A stretch of 64,000 nucleotides of DNA from positions 62,001 to 126,000 of the forward strand of contig JAIWZP010000025.1 in assembly GCA_025201375.1 (NCBI GenBank), given 5' to 3'. This document shows, piece by piece, positions 1 through 11,762 of this stretch. The DNA comes from Gongronella butleri. Lineage: Eukaryota; Mucoromycota; Mucoromycetes; Mucorales; Cunninghamellaceae. The notes beneath the pieces were generated by a model. The model did not search any database. It was not told the origin of the DNA and saw nothing but the letters and a program-made list of their open reading frames with translations. Made by a program: the position numbers and the translations under genes. Position 1 is the stretch's first letter. Each line of letters starts with the position of its first letter.

Positions 1-3000
1 ACGCGCAAAATGCTACGTTTGGACACGGTCACCATGGCTGGCCATGAATTTGGGCGCTCGAGGATGCGACGGGACAATGATCAAGGATGGTGACACCTGT
101 GATCACGCTATTTTTGGACGGTTTGGCACCAGCCATCAAATTGGACGTACCCGCTGCCGACTGTAGAAAGCCGCGATGTCATCCTTTTTCTGCTTTTTGA
201 TGGGAAAAGTTTTCGCCCGTCTGGTTTGGGCAGAGGGGGGTCGAGACTCGTGTCCGCGTGCACGCTTGCAGGGGAAAATCAAATTTGGGCAATTGGTGGC
301 GTTCAAGGCTCAGGGGTAAAGCAACGTCGCACCAAAAAGGTGGGGGGGGGGATGGGAGGCGTGTTTTGCCACCTGATCGCGCCAGGGCGCTTGCTTCTCA
401 ATAGAAAAATACCTCAAACATAAAGAAAAAAAAAAGAGGAATAAGACGGTGATCATCCATTGGCATGTGTGATCATCAGCGCGTGGCTACAAAAAACGCG
501 CGTGTCAGTGCGAAAATAAAAAAAAATCGCGCGCGTCCTTTTCCGCTCTCAATGGATGAGGGGAAGGGAGGAGGGAGGGATCTGGAAAATGCAGCTTGTA
601 TGCCTTTGGAGCCCACCAAGTTCGTCTTGGCCAAAGGCGAAGAGGTTTTGCCCGCGGCAAGGGCATGCCGACGGCTTAATTCTCGGACGACACCGTGTTT
701 GGCTATATCCATGGCATCAAATGCAATTTACAAAGGGTTCATTGCCTGGTTTTGGACCATTGCGGCTCGGCTGGGCAAGAGCCAAGGACAAAATAGAGGG
801 GGAGGGGGGTAAATGCAAGCGGAAAAACGTACGACCCTGGCTGTGGGTCCACTTGCCGTCTGTTTTAGTAAGAATTCGGCCACGGCCACGTGCCGGAGCT
901 CTCAGACCATGGCGTCTAATTTCTGGAGTCGGTACTGCTGCATGGAAAAAAATAAATAAAAATGGCGCGCATAAAGGATATCGTGACCAAGGGTCAATCA
1001 AAAAACAGGGATGGGGCCTTAATTTATGTGCTGTGTCGGCTGATTTGAACAACCAAGAATGAGCTTATTTTCCACGAGAGAATCAGAGGTGCAGCCAGGT
1101 CACCTGGCTCGCTTGCCGTAGGCCATCAAGTGCACTTTTGGGCAAAGCCGCCCTTTTTTTAATTTATTTTGCAGCAAGTCGGCCGAGCTCATACGTTAAT
1201 CGCTATGGATATACCTAGCTGGCCCTACAGTGCAGCAAGTGGCAGCTTTGTTGCCTGGCTTGGCACATCTCATTCGCTGTTTCGGCCCGTGAGGGCGTGT
1301 AATTTGAGCAACTTGTTATAAAAAAAGCCCTGAAACCTTAAACTCAAAGACGATTGCCATCAAGCGGGAGCACAGAATGGTCCCCGTGATGGCCATGACC
1401 GTTCTGGACAATAGTGTTTAGAACACAAACTAGGAATCACCGGGCAAAAATCGATTTTTTTTTTTTTTGGTTTTATGCGCCAGCCGATGATTCAGCCTTG
1501 GTCATCCTCTGGGTTTTGCCATGATTGGGTTAAAACGACTCTCATAAAAAATTCGGGCTCAATGGCATCGTGCACGAATCTCGCACAATGTGTCTCTCTC
1601 AGCAAGTTTTAAATTTTCTTTCTCCTCCAGCAAATTGATTTGAGTTTCAGCAAGCCTAAAACAAAGTGCATGGAATGTTCTTCATCATTACCATATAGCC
1701 CATTGCAAAGTAACAAAAATCGAAGCAATAAAGCACAAGCAATATCCAATAGATGCCTGTTGGCATTTTAAATGCGACATTGCTCAACACTACGCGCAAT
1801 TGCGCGCGTAGAGTGTCACTGCCGGTGCCTAAATGCGTCTGCTAGTCGCGTCGCGTGCAACAAGAACGAAGATCTAGTAGATGGTTGCCGAAGAAATAAG
1901 GATTAACGATTTTTTGTTGTATTTTGGCCTGTTGTAAGTCCTTTTACAATTTACTAGGAAATCATCCGCTTGCACCGATGAGACCCACGCTTTCTCGTTC
2001 AAATGAGCCCACCCTGGAGACACTACGACCGCTGGATCGCGAGCATCCGCCATTTTCGAAAATTGTGGATTTTCCAAGGGTTGCAGTCGAGGATTTGAAA
2101 GCAGCAAAATTAAGGCCCTCAGATCGCCACGCCACGTCAACCATATGGTGATGTCGCTCCAATAACCGATACAAGTGCAATAAAAAAAAGGTGTTCATCG
2201 ACTGGTTGCCGCGTAAAATGCAATTGCCTCTTTTTTTTGCCTCAAGGTCAAGTCAACGAAAATTGGCCGCAGAGCCGCGAAACAAAGACCATCAGAACTA
2301 GCGCGGCCTGCTGCATATGTGGATATCAATGATCACAACAAAAAACGAGTTTTAGCCGGGATTGACGCGATGAGTCCGTTAGCAGGGGAACTTGGACGCG
2401 CGAAAAAACGCTTTAGGCGTCGCGTCGCACGCGCCCGTGCCGTATCAAATTCACGCGCGCGGCCTGTCCTTTGCTAATGGACGCGTCGGCGCGGCTATAC
2501 GGACGCGTTTTTCCCGTGCAATACGCGTTTGAAGTTTACTCTAAAATCACGGTTTGCTCGCCAACCAGCAATCGGATCGTGCTCGCTTTTGGCGTTTTCC
2601 GTGGTTTTCCATGTCCGTCTATCATGTGTACAATTTTGGCGCAATTCTGAGCACCCATTATTTCGATTTTGCTTTTGGACGCTCGGCACGACAAAATTTT
2701 GATTTGCGTGTTGCTCGCTCCATATAGATTTTAGCTTCTTGCAAATCGCGCCCCACTATGGTTTCCAGCGTGCCGTTTCACGATAGGATGTATTTCGGGA
2801 CGCTGCAACCACTTTCTAACGGACAATTTGCCAAAAGTGACAGCCTCTATGTGCATATCCAGATGAAATTGATCAAATGGTCCCAAGTCTGCTTAAAATG
2901 ATGCTTGGTATGGAAATCCAACGATGACACGTTTTCTCGGCGATCGGATCGTTGGGCACGCCAGCAGCACCGAAATTGTTTGAATTTTGGCATTTTGGCA

Positions 3001-3470
3001 GTTTTTGCTCAATATTGCTTGAGAGGACGGTGGATCAAACTCGCCACGGTTGAGTCGGGCTTCTGTCCATGTCATGCTAGCGCAAATAAAACGGCGGTCG
3101 ATGAAGTGGTTGGCGAGAAAATCGCGGTTTCTTTCTAAATTTGATCTTGTGCCTTTCACATCCCCAATTTGCCAAGATGCAGGGGCATGCAATGGCGAGC
3201 GTGATGCAGCCAGAATGGTTTGCTGCGACCCAAAATAAAAAAAAAATAGGCCAGTTTTTCACTCTTTCAAAGCGTTGATCACGTAACAAGGCGGAAACAG
3301 TCTCAGAAAGGGTCAATTTGCTGGTTGGGACACAGGATGCACCCTTTTGCACTACGACAACACCCTTCAACGCGTTTCACAGCCCCCTTAAAAATGCTTT
3401 GTTTGGTCATTGCCATGAAAGTTGTATCTCTTTCTCCAATTTTTTTTTTATTTTTTTTAAACGGAAAACG
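1..3470. other. Gene-poor region upstream of the sulfotransferase cluster
   Basis: No convincing gene was found here. Open frames of 60-170 codons occur on both strands (for example around 465-1062) but they overlap each other, lack splice-consistent extensions and resemble no family I recognise. The stretch is punctuated by homopolymer runs. Its only recognisable content is one copy of the dispersed repeat family A near 1985-2725. The last few hundred bases, which end in a T-rich tract (3440-3460), are the probable promoter and leader of the gene starting at 3471. Confidence 0.5.
1985..2725 (+). repeat. Dispersed repeat family A, copy 1
   Basis: About 740 bp that reappears, diverged but collinear, at about 27850-28570, 47575-48375 and, inverted, 57640-58475. 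Shared landmarks in order are the core AAATGAGCCCACC near 2002, a GATTTTCCAAGGG(T/G)TGCAGTC block near 2070, a CAGATCGCCACGCCA block near 2120, a CGCGTAAAATGCAATT block near 2211, and GACAAAATTTTGATTTGCGTG near the right end. No terminal inverted repeats, target-site duplications or Pol III boxes were identified, so the boundaries are approximate. The function and class of the element are unknown. Confidence 0.8.
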
Positions 3471-4349
3471 ATGGTATTGGAGGTCATTGGTGCTGGGTTT
3501 GGCCGCACAGGCACGTACAGCCTGTACAAGGCCCTAGAGGAACTTGGGTAAGGCTGCATTTCTATGTGTTTTTGCCAATGTGGCCACGCATTGACGCGTT
3601 TGGGTAGTTATACGACGCACCACATGAGTGTTTTGGTGGGCGATCCAACGCAAGACGCGACAAAGTGGAGCAGGGCGTATAAAAAGGAGGATTTCGCCCC
3701 CGAAGAATGGCACGAAGTGTACAAAACCTGGACAGCGGCGGTGGACTGGCCAACTTGCGAATTTTACAAAGGTAATGCTTGTGGGAAAGAGGAATTGGGC
3801 CCCACCAAGGGCGCCGCCGTCAAACCAAGGCTCAGCCAATTTCGTGCCCCCCCTTTTTTCGTGCTTTCTCACGATACCAAAGAGCTGAGCGAGGTATACC
3901 CAAATGCCAAAGTCATTTTGACGGTGCGTTCGCCTGAATCTTGGTACAAGTCGATGTGTAACACGATTTTCAAGCTGTATCATAAGCGACTGGACGAGAA
4001 TTACGCGTATGAGGGCCACATGGGCTCGGTGTCCAAGATGCTTGTAGACATTGCTCTTGATGGGGCGCTTTTGGACCATGACCGCATGAGTGACGAGAAA
4101 TACATATGCAGCCTCTTTCAAAAGCACGTCGACGAGGTGATTCGCACCATTCCTGCCGACCGCCTGCTTGTCCTCGAGCTCGGGTCTGGCTGGGAGCCGC
4201 TCTGCAGCTTTTTAGGCAAGCCGGTCCCTGACAAGCCGTATCCACGCACAAATTCAAGTGACGAATTTCAAACGACGCGCAAGCTTGCTCATGACCGATG
4301 TACTGCTGCCCTTGCTGCCAAAGAAGCCGCCGCCACCGAGGCGCAATAA
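3471..4349 (+). CDS. P-loop sulfotransferase-like protein (Sulfotransfer_4 type), paralog 1
   Basis: Three exons fit: 3471-3547, 3608-3771 and 3883-4349, giving 235 residues. The N-terminus carries the nucleotide-loop motif GAGFGRTGTYSLYKALE, followed by HHM and GDPTQDATKW, a conserved WPTCEFYK and an ILTVRSPESWYKSM strand-helix. This is the pattern of the fungal sulfotransferase-like family often mislabelled as NAD-dependent epimerase/dehydratase. The family probably binds PAPS, but the acceptor here is unknown. Compared with its neighbour at 5018, it lacks the intron between the VY and TAAVD segments. Its second intron (111 nt) has no in-frame stop, so an unspliced product 37 residues longer is possible. 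The stop codon overlaps an AATAAA signal. The first exon and both introns are inferred from the paralogs and from phase. Confidence 0.8.
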
Positions 4350-5017
4350 AGCTTTTTTTTTTCTTTCTCTCTCTCTTTTTTCTTTCTTTTTTCTTTCTTT
4401 TCTTCCTTTTCTTCATCATGGTGCAATTGAGTCTCAGATCGTCTCTTGGGAGTTAGCGGGGCGGAGTGACGTTTTGGATCGAGCGTGTCTCCATCATTTC
4501 GGCGCGCGTCGGCGGCCAGGGAGAATCTCAATTGCCGTGATGCGTGCGCTTTGCCTTGCCACTACTCCTTTTGAGGTATCCCCGAGCAGCATGTCCAAGT
4601 CGAGCAGCAGTGGGTGGCATGCAAGTGCTCCTTTGTATGCTCTAAAGGCCCTCAGGGTTGTCATTGGATGCGGCTAAGCATATCAATTGGGCTCAGAAGC
4701 AAAAGTCGCCGTGCTCTTTATTGCTGATGTGGTATGATGCATGCCAACTCGGACATGGCGGCGCGCGCTGGTGGGAGGTTTTTGCTCTGATTTGTCGGTG
4801 TTTAGAATCACGCCTTGAAACCCACCAAACAAAAGGCATCCTTCAGCACGGGCGCGGTTAAATTATGCCGTGGTCGGTTGCGTAAGATGGCGCACACGCT
4901 CGTTGCGCCTTAATATTGCGAATATGGTGCCACAGAGCAGAGTTGATGCATTTAAAAAGCCCCCACTATTCATCTTGCTGTTTTTATTTTGCTTTTCACC
5001 AACACATCCTCTTTAAA

Positions 5018-5980
5018 ATGCTTGAAGTCATTGGCGCCGGCTTTGGCCGTACTGGCACACACAGTCTCCACCTTGCCTTGAATAAGCTTGGGTAAGAAAA
5101 CCTGGCAATCAGAGCGCCATGTGCGCTTGGATTTTTTCATTTTTCATTTTTTTTTTTTTGACGCCTTTTTTTTTTTTTTCTCTTTCTTGCTCTGTCGTTG
5201 CGATTTGAGCAGCTACAAGACACACCACATGGTGGAGCTCCTCGGCGATCCTACACAGGATCCCTCGGTGTGGTCGCATGCGTACGATCACCCCAATTCC
5301 CCGGACACGGATTGGGAGCGCGTCTATGGTAAAACCGGGTTTTATTGATAAACAATTCATGATTTCATGCTTCTTTATTCCCCCCAGGAAATTACACAGC
5401 GGCGGTCGATTTTCCTACATGCACTTTTTACAAGGGTAAAGCAAAAAGACGAGAGAAATGCGAAAGCAGCATCAACTGACCTCCTTTGCGTTCTTTTATA
5501 TTAGAGCTGAGCGAGGTTTATCCGGATGCCAAGATCATTTTGACGGTGCGCAGCGCCGAATCATGGTACAAGTCGATGAGCAACACGATCTTCAAAAGCA
5601 TCAAGGAGCGCAAAGCGGCGATGAAGGAAGGCGCTGTGTTTGAAGGCCATGCTGGCGAGGTGATGAAGATGATGGGCAAAACGGCGGTGGGCGGCGCCTT
5701 CTTCGGTGATACTGCCAAGCTGGATGACGCCGAAGCCGTGATGAAGCTTTTCAATGACCATATCGAGGAGGTGAAGCGCACCATCCCTGCTGAGCGCCTG
5801 CTTGTGCTGGAGCTTGGCTCTGGCTGGGAACCGCTGTGCAATTTCTTGGGCAAGCCCATCCCAGATGAGGAATACCCGCGCAGCAACTCCAGCGACGAAT
5901 TCCACACCGTCTCGAGCAACGCCATGGAAAAAGGCACACCCAATTCCTCGATTGTCAAGCTTTCTTCAGAAAATCATTAA
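5018..5980 (+). CDS. P-loop sulfotransferase-like protein, paralog 2
   Basis: Four exons (5018-5091, 5213-5328, 5388-5435, 5505-5980) give 237 residues. The same landmarks as paralog 1 are present: a GAGFGRTGT loop at residues 6-14, HHMVELLGDPTQDPSVW, FPTCTFYK, and ILTVRSAESWYKS, then a charged helical C-terminal half ending in PNSSIVKLSSENH. The exon boundaries are supported by near-perfect conservation in the copy at 9372-10317, where the introns have drifted more than the exons. A TTTAAAA element and T-rich leader lie just before the start. It is likely a cytosolic sulfotransferase-like enzyme with unknown substrate. AATAAA directly follows the stop codon. Confidence 0.85.
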
Positions 5981-7090
5981 TAAACCGCGTGTGCGCCCCC
6001 CTCGTTTTAAGCGTGTTTCTCACTCATCGAGGCGCGTGCAATGCCACTCGTTTCCCAATGCGTCCATCGTGTCCAATTGCATCTTCATTTTCACGCGTCT
6101 CCTGCGCTTTTAGATGCAATGCTCATTTTGCCTCTTTTCTCTGTCCACACAAAATCATCCGCCACGCAATGATATCATAATTGGGTTTTATTCGATCAAC
6201 AAGAACATTGATAAGAAAATGCAAGCGGCGGTCATCCATTGGCACACTGTAGCATCCAAAACAAAAGAAAAAAATTGGATCAGTCCATTGACTTCTTCCT
6301 CAATACACACATGAAGCAAGAGAGAACAAGGCAAACATCAGGAATTTGAGTATAGTTAGCTTTGAAAGTCTTCAGGGCTGGTCAGACTGACGTGCAAATG
6401 TCTTTTGGATTCATCATCTTGCCTTGTCTCTCCTACTTTCAATCAAAAAAAGCTCTTTATGGTTTTTACCTGCTTTGCAGCAGCATCCATTGTGGTGAAA
6501 TGAACGCGCTCGCCCTTGTGTCAAACGGATCAATGCCACGCCAATGTCCTAATGCCAAATAAAATATCAAAAAAAAAAGAGATTGAGGAAGAAAAACACA
6601 AAAAAATGCGCTGCAAAATGGCGGTGGCTCTTTTAAAAGGCAGTGACACGCGCGGCGGACTGCTCCTCAGTCGACCATGGTTTTTTTTCTTTTCGTTTTT
6701 TTTTATGAATTCATGGTGCATTGAAGCTCCAATTCACCAAGTCAATGATGTAATGATCCTCGGTCTTGGCCAAAGACAACAAAGTGTCTTTCACGCTCAT
6801 GATGGAGGATGTCAGTTGGGCGTGATCTGGTTGTCAGGGCGGGTAAAACGTGATGACCGTGTGCGTGGGCCCAAGCCGCCAATCACAACGCTGGCGGAGC
6901 ATGCCGTCGCACGACGAATGGGTTCGTTCATAAAGCTGGTCTCAGGGTGTGGGGCGAGCGTGGATTCATGCACACGTTTGAATTTGTACGACGTCAATCA
7001 GCCAAAAGTGGCATCGCATCCACACCTGCAATCGTTGAAAAGAGAATAGGTTTGTATTTTTGTTTTAATCTCTTTCTTCTTCTTTTTCGG
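5981..7090 (+). other. Duplicated 3' flank with a short frame conserved between copies
   Basis: This region matches 10318-11490. Most of it looks non-coding, with many stops and homopolymers. From about 6800 to 7049 one plus-strand frame (containing HAHDGG, QLGVIW, GPKPPIT, LAEHAVARRMGS and ending HLQSLKRE) stays open in both copies, although they differ by a 12-nt and a 3-nt indel. Upstream of HAHDGG the two copies differ by a single-base indel and the frame is lost. The opposite strand is also open over most of this length. It may be a fragment of an older exon; I do not recognise it. Confidence 0.3.
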
Positions 7091-7480
7091 TCTGAAGCCA
7101 TCCAGTGCTTTTGACAAAGCCAAGATGGCCATATCCAGCGACACTGGGTCTGCGCGGTCAGCGTCGCCGATCAATTCATCGCCAACAGTGCCTTTAAATG
7201 CGTCAAAGCCGCTGCCGACGCTGCCATCCGCGTCCAGCTACCAGGATCTGCTCCTGATTAATCTTAACGAGGTAGGCAATGCCTGAAAGAACGAGAAAAA
7301 CGGCGTTTGACGCGTCGAAACACGCGTCTGACACGCTTTTGACGCGCTCTAAAGACATTTTGCTTACTTTTTTTTTTTTTTTAAAAAGACAATGACAAGC
7401 TCTTCGTCGTCGACAACATCGCCATTGTCCTCGTGGACCGACACACCAACGACGCCGTCCCGTGGCTATTCTATCGACAA
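7091..7480 (+). pseudogene. Truncated duplicate of the AGFG-like ArfGAP gene (exon 7 and start of exon 8)
   Basis: The sequence is nearly identical to 12450-12830: the PSSAFDKAKMA segment, the serine/proline-rich linker, the LNE end of the exon, the following intron, and the first codons of the last exon (SSSSTTSPLSSW). It lacks every exon that encodes the zinc-finger ArfGAP domain and the poly-glutamine tail, and diverges from the parent at about 7460. It is a by-product of the tandem duplication with no promoter of its own, so it is almost certainly non-functional. Confidence 0.85.
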
Positions 7481-8070
7481 CGTCAATTTATACTGTCTGG
7501 TGTGCAACCTGTAAGATCCGCCTCAAAGGCGTCCAGCAAGCGTGCAAAAAAAAAAAAAAGCCATTGGCGCGCTTTTTTTTCATTAATTAATAGATTCATC
7601 GGCGCGCACGACGTTGACAACGCAAAGGCCTTGATCGACTACGTCTTTGTGCAAATGACAGCGGCCATTCGAGCAAAGGCCTGTCGGCGGCCGAAGAGCG
7701 CGCCATTAAGAATGTGGCCCGCCAAAAAGACGCGACGCCCAAGTTGCTTTTGCAAATCGCTAGTGAAGCGGGCCGCCGATGCGCCGTGTCCGGTGCTGCA
7801 GGAGTGTTTTCCAAAGAGGAGATGACTGGCAACGCATTGCAAGGAAAGACGAATGTCCTGTCTTTCATTCGACCGCATCGTGCCCGGTGCGCGCGGCGGT
7901 GCCTACGCACGAGGCAACATCCAGGTAATTTGTTGGCCATTGAATTGCACCAGGAGTGCCATGGAAAATGAGGACTTCCTGGTGTGGTTTGACCGGCTGA
8001 AGGCGATTGGTGTTATGGGGCTCAAGGCAAATTTGGTCCGTGGCATCATGCGCATCAGAAATTGACGCGC
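7480..8070 (+). pseudogene. Remnant of an HNH-nuclease-like gene with frameshifts
   Basis: Three overlapping plus-strand frames line up into one protein-like track. The first, around 7600-7680, reads AHDVDNAKALIDYVFVQM. A second frame, about 7680-7845, reads LSAAEERAIKNVARQKDAT and then GRRCAVSGAAGVFSKEEM. A third, about 7853-8065, reads SFDRIVPGARGGAY, GNIQVICWPLN and NEDFLVWFDRLK. The CxxSG, SFDRI, GG-Y-GN and ICWPLN order resembles HNH-type nuclease domains. This family assignment is inference from motif order. At least two frame changes break it, and no intron signals explain them. It has no counterpart in the right-hand duplication unit. Confidence 0.5.
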
Positions 8071-8286
8071 TTCCCCGCGCTCGGTCGACTCTTTTCTCTT
8101 CCAGTTCCATTTCCGACTCTATTCCCCTTTATGCTCCTATGCCCCCTATGCCCTACTATGTCCTCTTTTTTCATCTCTTTTTTTCTTCTGTTGGCCACGT
8201 ATCATATCATTCTCTCCATTCACAATTAAATAAATAAGCATGCATTCTGACCTGTATTTCCACAAGCACGCGAAAACACTCGGTCC

Positions 8287-8720
8287 AAGATCATTTTGAC
8301 GGTGTGCAGCGCCTGAATCTTGGTACAAGTCGATGTGTAACACGATTTTTAAGCTGTTTCGTCAGCGATTGGACGAGAATTACGCGTATGAGGGTCATTT
8401 GGGCTTGGTGTTCAAGATGCTTGCAGACATTGCTCTTGATGGGGCGCTTTTGGACCACGACCGCATGAATGACGAGAAATACATATGCAGCCGCTTTCAA
8501 AAGCACGTCGACGAGGTGATTCGCACCATCCCTGCCGACCGCCTGCTTGTCTTCGAGCTTGGCTCCGGCTGGGAACCCCTGTGTAAATTCTTGGGCAAGT
8601 CCGTAGGAATGCCCACGCACACATTCAAGTGACGAATTCCACTCGACGCGCAAACTTGCTCATGATCGATGTGCTGCTGCCCTTGCCGTCAAAGAAACCG
8701 CCGCCACCGAGGTCGCATTA
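8287..8720 (+). pseudogene. Broken copy of sulfotransferase paralog 1
   Basis: The match to 3900-4350 begins abruptly inside the last exon, at the strand that reads ILTVRSPESWYKSM in the intact gene. A one-base insertion there creates a TGA. The middle is well conserved (the 8333-8600 frame contains MCNTIFKLF and PADRLLVFELGSGWEPL). A deletion near 8600 removes the PDKPY segment and shifts the C-terminus out of frame. The first two exons are absent. It marks the left edge of the right duplication unit. Confidence 0.9.
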
Positions 8721-9371
8721 AAGCTTTTTTTCTCTTTTCTCTCTCTCTCTCTCTCTCTCTCTTTTGTTTCTTTTCTTTTTCATGGTGCAATTGGGTCTCA
8801 GGCCGTCTCTTGGGAGTAGGCGGGGCGGAGTGACGTTTTAGGCCGCGCGCGTCTCCATCATTTCGGCGCGTGTCGTCGGCCTGCGGAGAACCTCAATTGC
8901 CGTGTTGCTGTGTGCTCTTTGCCTTTTTACTCCTTTTTTGAGGCATCCCCAAACAGCATGTCCTAGTCAGCTTGAACCGCATCCATGTGCTCCTTTGTAT
9001 GCTCGAAAAGCCTTCAGTGTTGTTATTGCATGCGGCTAAGCACATCAATTGGGCTCAGAGAGGCAAAAGTCGCCGAGCTTTTATTGTTGGACGTGGTGTG
9101 ATGCTTGCCCAGCGCGGACCAGTGGTGTTTTAACCTGATTTGTGGTCTTTTAGCCTGATTTGTCGGTGTGATCAACCAAGCAAGATGCACCCAGCAGCAC
9201 GAGCGTGGTTAAATTATGCCGAGGTCGGTTGCGTAAGATGGCGCACACGCTGGGTTTGCGCCTTAAAATCGAGAATATGGTTCCACAAAACAGAATTGAT
9301 GGCTTTAAAAGGCCCACGCTTTATCATCAAGCTGGTTTTCTTCTGCTTTTCACCAACGCATCCTCTTTAAA

Positions 9372-10317
9372 ATGCTTGAAGTCATTGGCGCCGGCTTTGG
9401 CCGTACTGGCACACACAGTCTCTACCTTGCCTTGAATAAGCTTGGGTAAAGAAAACCTGGCAATCAAGCGCTATGCGCGCTTAATTTGATATTCTTTTCA
9501 TTTTCTAACGCTTTTTTTTTTCTTGCCCTATCGTTGCAATTGAGCAGCTACAAGACGCACCACATGGTGGAGCTTCTTGGTGATCCTACACAGGATCCTT
9601 CGGTGTGGTCACATGCGTACGATCGCCCCAATTCCCCGGACACGGATTGGGAGCGCGTCTATGGTAAAACCGGGTTTTATTGATAAACAATTCATGATTT
9701 CATGTTCTTTCTTCCCCCCTCCAGGAAATTACACAGCGGCGGTCGACTTTCCTACATGCACTTTTTACAAGGGTAAAGCAAAAAGACGAGAGAAATGCGA
9801 AAACAGCGTCAATTGACCTCCTTTTCGTTCATTTTTATTAGAGCTGAGCGAGGTTTATCCGGATACCAAGATAATTTTGACTGTGCGCAGCGCCGAATCA
9901 TGGTACAAGTCGATGAGCAACACGATCTTCAAAAACATCAAGGCACGCAAAGCGGCGATGAAGAAGGGCGCTGTGTTTGAAGGCCATGCTGGCGAGGTGA
10001 TGAAGATGATGGGCAAAACGGCGATGGGCGGCACGTTCTTTGGCGATCCCGCCAAGCTGGATGACGCCGAAGCTGTGATGAAGATTTTCAATGACCATAT
10101 CGAGGAGGTGAAGCGCACCATCCCTGCTGAGCGCCTGCTCGTGCTGGAGCTTGGCTCTGGCTGGGAACCGCTGTGCAATTTCTTGGGCAAGCCCATCCCA
10201 GATGAGGAATACCCGCGCAGCAACTCCAGCGACGAATTCCACACCGTCTCGCGCAACGCCCTGGAAAAAGGCACACCCAATTCCTCGACCGTCATGCTTC
10301 ATTCAGAAAATCATTAA
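9372..10317 (+). CDS. P-loop sulfotransferase-like protein, paralog 2 duplicate
   Basis: Four exons (9372-9445, 9548-9663, 9725-9772, 9842-10317) give 237 residues, the same length and exon phases as the gene at 5018. It differs from that copy by a few conservative changes (for example a Tyr for His next to Leu in the first exon, and SSTVMLHSENH at the end). All P-loop and conserved motifs are intact, so both copies appear functional. The promoter keeps a CTTTAAAAGGC TATA-like element at about 9303. The substrate is unknown. Confidence 0.85.
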
Positions 10318-11525
10318 TAAACCGCGTGTGCCCCCCCCCACATTTTAAGCGTGTTTCTCACTCATCGAGGCGCGTGCAATGGCACTTGTTTCCCAATGCG
10401 TCCATCGTGTCCAATTGCATCCTCATTTTCACGCGTCTCCTGCGCTTTTAGATGCAAATGGCTCATTTTGCCTCTTTTCTCTGTCCACACAAAAGTCATC
10501 CGCCACGCAATGATATCATAATTGGGTTTTATTCGATCAACAAGAACATTGATAAGAAAAAGCAAGCGGCGGTCATCCATCGGCACACTGTAGCATCCAA
10601 AACAAAAGAAAAAAATTGGATCAGTCCATTGACTTCTTCCTCAATACACACATGAAGCAAAAGAGAACAAGGCAAACATCAGGAATTTGAGTATAGTTAG
10701 CTTTGAAAGTCTTCAGGGTTGGTCAGACTGACGTGCAAATGTCTTTTGGATTCATCATCTTGCCTTGTCTCTCTTGCTTTCATTCAAATAAGCATCTTTT
10801 TTTGATTTTTTACCTGCTTTGCAGCAGCGTCCATGGTGATAAAATGAACGCACTCGCCTTGTGTCAAACAGGTCAATGCCAAGCCAATGTCCAAAAGCCA
10901 AATAAAATATCAAAAACAAAAGATGGAGGAAGAAAAGCGCAAAAATGCGCTGCAAAAAGGCGGTGGCTCTTTTAAAAGGCTGAGTAAAAATTTTTTTGCA
11001 GTGGACCGCGAGCCAATTGGCGTCGAAACAGTGACACGCGGGCGGACTGCTCCTCAGTCGAGTGTGCCTTTTTTTCTTTTACTTTTTTTTTTTTATTATG
11101 GATCTATGGTGCATCCAAGTTCCAATTCGCTAAGGCAATATTGCGATGATCCTTGGTCTTGGTCAAAGACAACATTGTATCTTCACGCTCATGATGGGGG
11201 GGGGGAAAAGGATGGTCAATTGGGCGTGATCTGGTCGTCAGGGCGGGTAAAAGGTGATGACCGTGTGCTTGGGCCCAAGCCGCCAATCACAATGCTGGCG
11301 GAGCACGCCGTCGCACGACGAATGGGTTCATTAAAGCTGGTCTCAGGGGGTGGGGCGAGCGTGGATTCGTGCACACGTTTGAATTTGTACGACGTCAATC
11401 AGCCAAAAGTGGCATCGCATCCACACCTGCAATCGTTGAAAAGAGAATAGGTTTGTATTTTGTTTTAATCTCTTTCTTCTGTTTCGAATCTCTTTTTTTT
11501 TTTTAATTACAATTCGCACCAGACT
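10318..11525 (+). other. Duplicated 3' flank and AGFG promoter region
   Basis: The equivalent of 5981-7090, with AATAAA just after the stop at 10317. The short frame conserved between copies ends at 11450. The last stretch (11455-11525) is T-rich and leads into the ATG at 11526. No other gene was seen. Confidence 0.5.
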
Positions 11526-11727
11526 ATGCCTCCATCGGCCGCAAGCAAGCAAGAGCTTCGTGATTTAGAGTAAAGCGCGCCGCTCACCATGGGCCACACC
11601 GCTCAATGAGCGCTTTGGGGGCTACACGACAGAGGGTTCATGACTTTTTTTTTCTCATTTGTCACAGGAAAATCAGGGAATTGCTCAAACAACCGGCCAA
11701 CAAGACATGCTTTGATTGCACGGCCAA

Positions 11728-11762
<35 letters not shown>

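Larger units (their letters stand above)
3900..7480 (+). repeat. Left unit of a partial tandem segmental duplication
   Basis: This stretch corresponds, gene by gene and through non-coding sequence, to about 8287-12830 with an offset of about 4.36-4.4 kb. It contains the end of sulfotransferase paralog 1, the complete paralog 2, the shared downstream region and then, abruptly, the late part of the AGFG gene. The equivalent of about 11470-12445 (early AGFG exons) is missing from the left unit. Identity is highest across paralog 2 and its 3' flank (5018-6360 versus 9372-10700), where long runs are identical. Confidence 0.85.

Noticed and set aside
556..1062. 168-codon open frame near the left edge
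   Set aside because: It overlaps an equally long minus-strand frame, has no recognisable domain and no splice-consistent context.
5518..5958. Minus-strand open frame opposite paralog 2 (also at 9855-10295)
   Set aside because: It is the antisense of the conserved sulfotransferase exon; conservation is explained by the plus-strand protein.
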